Origin: Poa pratensis
Lineage: Eukaryota; Streptophyta; Magnoliopsida; Poales; Poaceae
DNA length: 64,000 nt
Direction of reading: 5' to 3'
Assembly (NCBI GenBank): GCA_947311845.1
Contig: CAMZMU010000111.1
Location: forward strand, 23,101,023 to 23,165,022
Numbering within the stretch: the stretch's first letter is position 1; each line of letters starts with the position of its first letter. The notes beneath the pieces were generated by a model that was not told where the DNA came from, made no database searches, and saw only the letters and a program-made list of their open reading frames with translations. This document shows, in pieces, positions 57,294 through 64,000 of the stretch. The position numbers and the translations under genes were made by a program.

Positions 57294-59383
57294 ATGCTGT
57301 CTGCAAAGCCCACGCTGTCCTCCGCTGGCGCCGCCCTCGCGCTGGCCGGCTACAAGCCGGCCTCAGCCTCCTCGGTGCTGCTCTCCGTCAAGCCAGCGCC
57401 GGCCGGCGGTGTGGTGCTTGCCGTGGACGGCAAGCGCACCGTGGCCACGCGCGCTGCCATCGTCGGACGCGGCGACGACATCGAGCCCAGGGTAAGCTCC
57501 GGTTCCTCCCCACCCCTTCTCCATCTGTTAGGCGAGCCAGGGCAGTTGCATGCATGCGCATAGAGCGAGCGTAAGCTACCGCGCGAGCCCGCCGTGTATG
57601 CTGCGTGCAGAGCGGCGCCGGCGCCTTCCTCATAGGCGTCGGCGTCGGCGCCTGCGAGGGGCTTGCGGATCAAGAGCGGCGTCGGCGTCTTCCTCGTAGG
57701 CGTCGGCGTCGGTCTCTGGGAGATTTAAGCGCGCCAGCGTGCAGAGCGGCGTCGGCGTCTTCCTCATAGGCGTCGGCGTCGCCGCCTGCGAGAGGCTTGC
57801 AGATCAAGAGCGGCGTCGGCGCCTTCCTCATAGGCGTCGGCGTCGGCTTCTCTGGGAGGTTTAAGCGCACCAGCGTGGAGAGCGGCGCCGGCGCCTTCCT
57901 CATAGGCGTCGGCGTAGTCGTCTCCGAGAGCTTTAAGCGCGCCAGCGTCGAGAGCCGTGCCGGAGATTTCCTCATGGAGGCGTCGGCGAGCTCGCGTAGC
58001 AAGTAAGCGCGCCGCGCGGAGAGCGGCACCGGTGTCTTCTTAATGGAGGCGTCGTCGTCCGACGGGCTCGCGGAGAAAGTAAGGCTCCGTCGCCCGTGGA
58101 TGGTTGCTCGTTGTTCGGGTCTGGGCGCGGCGGCGGACATGGGCGTGCCGTGCGGCCTGCCGCGGTTGGTGTAGAAGTAGAACGGGACCTGAGAAGGCGA
58201 CCGCATGGCGTCGCCGTGCTCGGGAGCTTCCGGTTCGAGGTAAACGTGGAGACTCGGCGATCTCTCGCACGGCAGTGCTCGCCGTAGCGATTTGGCGTGG
58301 GCCGGCATCGTGCACGCGCCCGGCCGGTGGCAAGGGCGCGCTAGCCCATCAAGGGTGTTTGCTGCGGAACGACGCGCGGCTGGTACCAGTACCACGGAGC
58401 CGTCGGATCTCTTGTTCTCTCTCACGTTTCGATTTTGCAATGTTTGCGTTTTGTTGTCTTCTAGATTTGTCAGATTTTATGCCGCGTTTCCTCTTGATCA
58501 TCTTATTTCTGTGTGCAAATTTGTGTCTGCAGGCCGATATCATCAAGAGGATGGCTGAGGAAACCTCGAATCTGTTGCTGGGGCTCTCCGTTCCAAGGAA
58601 GAGCACTAACGCAGAGCAGGCTACCTTCTCCAAGGAGGTGAATGTCTTGAAGAAGCTGCTCGGCGCCATAGCTGACGGTGCAGCCGTCGATGAAGACGGA
58701 GCAATCACCGCGCTGCTTGGAGTCCATGCACGGATCAAGCTCCTCCTCACCTCTGAAGACAAGCAGGGCCCTGAAGGATTCCTCATGTCCTCCATGGCGC
58801 AGACCAAGGTGTCCGTGGAAGAATACCTCTCCACGCAGGCCAAGCCCATGGTGGTACGCCTGCTATCTCTCTCTGCATCTCTCTCTCTCGTTATACTGTA
58901 GAGTGTAGTTCCGGCCATGAGATGTTTCATGTAAATAATGTCTCTCCTTCAATGTGCTTGCAGGCTGGCCGTAAGAGGGCCACCTGGTTGGAAACTATCG
59001 ACAAGCTCTCTCTCCAGCTTCAGCCCGCGCCCACCATCTGCTCCCCCGACGATGTGAAGGCCGTCTTGAAGAAGACGGTCGAACTCCTTGAAGGCTTTGA
59101 GCCAGTGTACTCGACCCGCGGCATGGCTGGTACGTTCGGTCAGCTTCGTTCGAGCTGTCGGGCGCTGTTGGACCAGGTGGACAAGGAAGGAGTTCTGGAC
59201 AAGACCCGACTCGCCATCGTGCTGTTTCACACCATGGCGCTCGGCGCGCTCGGACAGCACAAGAAGCTCTTCGACTATGGAGATGCGCCAGATGACTCGC
59301 TGCTGTCCTCCCTGCGTCGGCTCGAAGTCGCAATGCGAGAGTACGAGATGGAAGGGCCTTCTGCAGAGGACAGCGACGATTAG
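57294..59383 (+). CDS. Unrecognised protein, probably plastid-targeted
   Basis: Three exons in phase 0 (57294-57491, 58533-58853, 58964-59383) give 312 residues; introns are GTAAGC..TGCAG and GTACGC..TGCAG. The first ~60 residues are rich in Ala, Ser, Val and basic residues and poor in acidic ones (MLSAKPTLSSAGAALALAGY), typical of a chloroplast transit peptide. The mature part is helix-rich and soluble-looking (EVNVLKKLLGAIADGAAVDE, AGRKRATWLETIDKLSLQLQ, DKTRLAIVLFHTMALGALGQ) and ends in an acidic PSAEDSDD. I do not know a family for it and assign no function. There are no frame defects. TATA at 57187; intron 1 carries a GC-rich minisatellite. Confidence 0.75.
57608..58075. repeat. Intronic 63-72 bp minisatellite
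   Basis: Seven copies of an AGCGGCGYCGGCGYCTTCCTC-type unit start near 57611, 57674, 57745, 57809, 57881, 57951 and 58020. Spacing alternates between about 64 and 71 bases because two tails alternate (GCCTGCGAGGGGCTTGCGGAT and TCTGGGAGATTTAAGCGCGCC). The final two copies are more diverged. Long ORFs on both strands here are repeat products. Confidence 0.88.
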
Positions 59384-59499
59384 TCAGGTCGATTCGTTTG
59401 CTACCAATCCATGCCAGCGTCTAAGTCTGCGTTTGTTTTCCCCCGCTAGTACCCTACTCTATCGCTATGGGATCATGTATCGTTACCCAGTATAATTCT

Positions 59500-59676
59500 G
59501 CGTGTTTCTTGACATTGGAACTCATCTGCTGTTTATGTTAACACTACGCTTGCCCAATTTGACCTGCGTGCTGCGTGTTTCTTGACATTGGAACTCATCT
59601 GCTGTTTATGTTAACACTATGCTTGCCCAATTTGACCTGCGTGCTGCGTGTTTCTTGACATTGGAAATCATTTGCT
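59500..59676. repeat. 75-bp tandem repeat in 3' flank
   Basis: Two full copies and a partial third of CTGCGTGTTTCTTGACATTGG...GCCCAATTTGACCTGCGTG. The third copy is cut where LINE sequence begins. Confidence 0.85.
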
Positions 59677-60359
59677 GAAGTTTTCCAAGGATGGGAAATA
59701 CTCTTCATCTTCGGCTTACAACATGCAATTTTTGGGACACACTTCCTCCATGATGCCTTCTTTGGTTTGGAAACCGTGGGCGCCTCCTAAATGCAAAATC
59801 TTCCCATGGTTGGTCCTCCAAAATCGTGTGTGGACGGCGGATAGGCTTGAGCGAAGGGGGTGGCAAAATTGTGGTCAATGCAAGCTTTGCAACCACGCGC
59901 AAGAAACGGCGGCACATCTCTTCTTCAAATGTCAGTTCACTAAGAGGATTTGGTCCTCTTTGAAAGCTTGGCTTGGGCTTCTTGATTTGGATCCATCGGC
60001 GTGGGACTCTTTGCGAAGCGTCAAGGATTGGTGGGCTAACGTCATTCACAAGAGAGGTGCCAACATGAAGGCGCTAACTTCACTTGCCATGCTTGTCTCG
60101 TGGGAAATTTGGTTGGAAAGAAATGGACGGGTCTTCCAAAACAAGTCGAGCACCGCGCCCACGGTGATCCAAAAGATCAAAGATGAGATGGTTTTGTGGT
60201 CAAATGCCGGAGGCAAAGCGTTGTGTAATATAATGCCGCGAGAGTAGATCGTTTTGGTTGCCTTGCCTTTCGTGGGCAAGGCTTGGCTTGTAACACTCTT
60301 AAAACTCCTTCTTAATTAATTAAAATGGCAAATCTTTTGCCTAGTTTCTAAAAAAAAAA
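59677..60359 (+). mobile_element. 5'-truncated LINE with poly(A)
   Basis: Plus strand. The open piece (to the stop at 60247) reads FSKDGKYSSSSAYNMQFLGH, APPKCKIFPWLVLQNRVWTADRLERRGW, CKLCNHAQETAAHLFFKCQF and SWEIWLERNGRVFQNKSST, the zf-RVT C-terminus of plant LINEs. The stop is followed by a short 3' UTR and an A-run at 60351-60359. Target duplication not resolved. Confidence 0.85.
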
Positions 60360-60657
60360 CTAGAACTGGTACCACTTGCGTCCTGTAACTCTGCATCTCC
60401 AGCACCAACGGCAGGTCTTCTCTTCTTTTCTTTAAAAAAAAAGGAAAGCCAAGCCTTTCTACTTCCGTGTCACAACTCACACGTCTGCCAGGAGCCGGCG
60501 TTCGACCGCCGGTGAACCAGAGTCTCGTCCTCTTCAGCCATGCCACCTCCGGCCGTGTGGTAGAGTACGAACTGGTTAGAACTTTATCAAACACATAGAG
60601 GCGGAACGCTTGTAAAGAAAATACAGATACTAAAGATGTTATCCACTGTTATCATCT

Positions 60658-60722
60658 CAGCTTCAAACTAATCCCAGTTACATAGATCAACTTCAGACTA
60701 ATCCCAGTTACATAGATCAACC
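60658..60722. repeat. Short tandem duplication downstream of the RING gene
   Basis: Two copies of a unit CTTCARACTAATCCCAGTTACATAGATCAA, near the presumed 3' end of the minus-strand RING gene. Confidence 0.7.
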
Positions 60723-60956
60723 ATCTAATAAATACACCAGTCAAATTAACCAATTGTTCATCTGAGCATTTGCTACTAGTTTCTCGGCAATAAGACATCT
60801 AGGCGAGGGTACACTTCAGCCAGGTAATCCACTCCTGACCTGAAAATAAATTTCACAGCAAGATATTAGTCCAACAGGCATGTATCTGACGAAACCGTGG
60901 TTCACCTGGTTGCCCGGGAAAAGAGAAGCTCGTATAAAGGGGGAAAATGACTCACC

Positions 60957-62747
60957 TTAACCATCAGAGTTCGGAAGGTAAATACGATGGAAGTTGTTTT
61001 TCCTGAGGGCCTTGCGGCAAGTAGGACATTTCTTCTGATACTGGATGGCTTGCTTGATGCACTCCGTGCAGAAGATATGGCCACAGTTTGTTGTGGAAGG
61101 CTCCACCAGCTTGTTCCAGCACACCGACAAGTAAAACTCAGTTCCTTTGGAGCCACTGCCTTAGCAGGCTCTTCGCTAACTTGTGCTGCATTACTCAACT
61201 GCAAGATGGAAACATACAGAGTTGAATAAAAAATAATGAGGCAGTAATAACGTCAATAAAAAATGGATACAAGATTGAAATATCTGGAGAAAATATTGGA
61301 GGGTTCGTTCCGCTTTGTTCCAACATATCCTCTAGAATATTGTATAATCATATCAATGTATGGCATCTATACTACAGATGATAAGATGGTCCTTGAAATT
61401 TAACGATTGCCAACTTGCCAGTTCAAAAACCGAATGTTAGTGGTCCACAGCTTCCAAGAACAATTTAAAGACATTTATATGGCATCATTAGACATTTCCA
61501 AGTGTTGTCCTATTATTATCTACCACTTGGAACAGAACAAGGACAATATTCTCTAATTATAACAAACAAACTTTACACATGCATTGTCTTTCTTAGTCCT
61601 CTATGTAATCCACAAAAAGGTTTATCAGACGCAATTAGAAAGACAATGCATGTACCAGAATACCAGATACCAGCTGCTATTTACATAGAGGACAAAGTAG
61701 CAAGAACTAAGCATTAACCAAAAGCTGGTTTAAAGCTGGAACATTATTGCCTTCAAAATTACAAACTTCACCTGCAGGCTGGACCCTTCTCCCCTTTCTG
61801 GGAAGAGATTCATTAGAGGCGTGATCCTTGGGCGTTTGTTCCCTGCAGTATGAGAAGGCACAGCTGCATTATCATCATGAAACACTACGAACTGAATAAA
61901 ACATAAAGCATATATGATAAGGTCATAAGGAACCTCAATTCACTGAATCAGATACATTTTTACACACTTAAGCTTTCCAGATTCAGGGTTTCACACATGC
62001 AGTATCTTACAGCAAACAATTACGATGGGCAATTAAAAGATAGACGGTAGCTGCCACATTTGAAAGATAGATGTCATCATGCTACAATCAGCACCTGCAG
62101 TCATCTTAGCAGCACGATGACATAGGGGTAAGAACCCAAAATCTTGTTCACGAATTAGATAGTGCTAGAAGAATCTACCGACACAACTCATATTAGACTG
62201 ATGAAGAGTTTATCGCCCAAATTCTACTACTTTAGAAGCCAAACATTTGTATGAAATACAATATACAAAGTTCTTAATGTACTAACCTTCTGGGGTAGCA
62301 TCCACCTCCAGATCAACTACTATCACAGGTTGACTTCTAGTTCTACGATTCCTCCTCTGCAAAATGCAAGGTAGTTTGATATAAGCGCCACAAATGATGC
62401 ATGATTGTAGATGTATTGTTCAACAGGAAAATCTGAGCTATGTAACATAAACTCTGCTTCTTGAACATCACTACAGACCCAACGTAAGGTAAATACAAGA
62501 TCTTTCATTCAAAGACAGGATAAGAATTTACCGGGGGAGGCACTTGTGAAGGCGACACCGCCTGCACTTCATCATCGAGAGCTTCGACATCAATAGGCGA
62601 TGCACGCGCACCAGGGGAGATCGACAGCCCACGTGGGTTCCCCACCACCACCGGCAAGCTTGCATCCAAGTTCACAACAACTTTATCAGCAGACCCATCC
62701 TGCGACTGCCTCCTCGCGGCACGCCGCGCACCGCTGGGACTACTCAT
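60957..62747 (-). pseudogene. RING E3 ligase with SUMO-interacting-like motifs, frameshift in RING
   Basis: Minus strand, four coding exons: 62532-62747, 62287-62356, 61772-61842, 60957-61198. Start MSSPSGARRAARRQSQDGSA. Hydrophobic-acidic patches VVVNLDAS, PIDVEALDDE and PVIVVDLEVD resemble SUMO-interacting motifs, and the end is a C3HC4 RING (NCGHIFCTECIKQAIQYQKK, CPTCRKAL) closing FHRIYLPNSDG. Together these suggest an RNF4-like SUMO-targeted ubiquitin ligase of about 199 residues in the nucleus (inference). Exon sizes sum to 599, one short of 600. The missing base lies at the first Cys pair: TGTCGGTGTGC stands where TGTCCGGTGTGC would give CPVC. A donor GTGAGT just after the stop and acceptor near 60841 suggest a 3' UTR intron. 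Confidence 0.8.
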
Positions 62748-63560
62748 GCTATGTACCTCTGATGCTTATACTCACCTTAGACTCCCTCCAGCTCCAGAGT
62801 CAGCCTGAAATTTAACAGGTGTATGGTTCAGTTTCAGTCTACTGTTGTACAATCATTTGTTCACAGCCATTTTACAGTACAGGAATCCAACCCTACCATC
62901 TGAAAGTACTGGTATTATAGATAAAGACACCCCAACTTTTGCTCAAGGCTTTAGACCATCTTGGAAAATCAATTTTCTAATAAGCTTATTAGCCTCTTCC
63001 CATTGGGGAAATGAACCACAGATTGTCCTGCTACCGGGCACAAACCTAGCGACCTGCGAACCCGGTACCCGAATGAATCCACCGCACAATAACAGAGCAG
63101 GGAGGGAATCCTAGCAGGGTGAGCGAGGCCGGAGGATCCTTTGGAAGGTAACCGAAAATGGACGATGAAGACGAGCGCACGAGAACCCCTAAATCCTAAT
63201 CTCGGCAGAGATCTACAGCATCGACCGGCCCACGCAGCAGGAAGCGAAGCCAATCTGAAGGATCGGCGCCCGCGGCCGGATCAGGAGGAGCTGCTCGTCG
63301 GCGCGCGCGCGCGCGGTCAGTTCCTCCCAATCGAATCGAATCGAACGCGAACGACGATCTAAAAGCCAAAACAGATCGAACCGTACATATGTAGAGAGAC
63401 GGGGTTTCCGCACTTACCCGAGCACGGGAGAGCGAGCTGGCGAGCGGGCGAGCGACGGATTGACCGGAGGCGGAGCACGAACCCACGACGAACTGGACAC
63501 GATTTCTCTTCCCTCTTCCCCCGGCGCGTTTAAAAGGAAGCAAAAGGGCGGCGGCGCGGA
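62748..63560 (-). other. 5' UTR and 5' UTR intron of RING gene
   Basis: On the minus strand a donor CTCG|GTAAGTG near 63415 and an acceptor TTTCAG near 62803 would remove about 610 bases of leader intron. Includes a GCGCGCGCGCGCG run at about 63300-63315. No separate gene recognised. Confidence 0.5.
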
Positions 63561-63581
63561 CAACTTTTTTTTCCTCGGACC

Positions 63582-63587
63582 CACGTG
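63582..63587. promoter_or_regulatory. G-box CACGTG
   Basis: CACGTG in GACCCACGTGTCAG, upstream of the minus-strand RING gene. GACCCACGTGTCAG-like sequences recur upstream of grass genes. A role is not shown. Confidence 0.4.
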
Positions 63588-63589
63588 TC

Positions 63590-64000
63590 AGAGGCTAGTG
63601 CCGCGGGACCCGCTGTCAGAGGACCGTGTCTGTCGCTACGGGGGACTCGCCGGATTTGTGGGGTGGCGGCTCTCGCCGCGGCGTCGCAGGGCGGCGGCCT
63701 ACGCCTGGCTCTTTCCTACTCGGACGGGGCACGGCGAGCAGGGCGGCGCGCGGAGATGGTCGGACGGGGAGGGATGAGGGATCGGATAGCGGTGGGAAGA
63801 CTTGGTTGACCATGGGTTTCTATAGCGTGGTGGTACGTCACGTCATACGGACATGTGCGTGCAATATCCCGTAAATTACGCACGTAGACGCTCGCTGACA
63901 CACGTCACCGCACACGTAGAGTCTCGAGATCAAATGACCAACCGCGCACTGAAATCACAAACTAGATGTAATAATCCTCAAGGTTAGGCCTCCAAAGGGC
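63590..64000. other. Upstream region, no gene seen
   Basis: GC-rich then mixed sequence with short overlapping ORFs in all frames and no recognisable domain. Confidence 0.4.

Noticed and set aside
57670..58440. 256-codon minus-strand ORF with repeated TPTPMRKAPAPL-like peptides
   Set aside because: Antisense product of the intron 1 minisatellite of the 57-kb gene, not an independent repeat protein.

Overview
This is plant nuclear DNA from a grass, most likely a Triticeae species (wheat, Aegilops, barley or rye group). The reasons are dense nested transposable elements, a Copia LTR beginning TGTTGGAGATATGCCC, a CACTA transposon with TTTAGTCGCGGTT-type subterminal repeats, and intron-containing genes whose proteins read like grass orthologues. 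No bacterial-type genes, CRISPR arrays or operons are present. I located splice sites by reading GT..AG junctions in phase. Family names come from recognised protein motifs, not from a database search.

Layout. 1-18231 is a three-layer retrotransposon nest: an old truncated Gypsy-type LTR (17113-18231), a minus-strand Copia element inserted into it (1-17112, leaving the window on the left), and a very young 10.4-kb Gypsy-like element with 3.8-kb LTRs inserted into the Copia (4310-14757, TSD CTTAT). 18232-21208 holds a broken DUF538 gene between short inverted repeats. 21209-24861 is a nine-exon cyclin C gene with a one-base deletion in exon 3. 25537-29577 (minus) is an eight-exon gene for phosphoribosylformylglycinamidine cyclo-ligase (AIR synthase, purine synthesis) that reads intact. 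30048-36333 is a graveyard of LINEs, one carrying a younger retro-insertion with a 16-bp TSD and another split by a solo LTR.

36783-56960 is a tandemly duplicated segment of about 1.1 kb. Each copy has been opened by a different DNA transposon: an 11.6-kb CACTA element (37071-48684, TSD ATC) in copy A and a 4.4-kb Mutator-like element (51528-55902, 9-bp TSD TCCAAACGG) in copy B. A third TIR element carrying an unassigned ORF (49521-51403) lies at the junction. The CACTA encodes a small coiled-coil/membrane protein, a TNP2-type transposase and a TNPA-like protein followed by a Ulp1-type protease domain. The MULE carries a MURA-type transposase and, convergent to it, a plant mobile domain gene. 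57294-59383 is an intact three-exon gene for an unrecognised, probably plastid-targeted protein. 60957-62747 (minus) is a RING-finger gene with SUMO-interacting-like motifs that also has a one-base deletion, inside the RING.

The host genes do not form a pathway. Cyclin C acts in the Mediator kinase module, PUR5 in purine synthesis and the RING protein probably in SUMO-linked ubiquitination. Several coding regions differ from an open frame by one missing base in a homopolymer run, so assembly error must be excluded before cyclin C or the RING gene is called a pseudogene.
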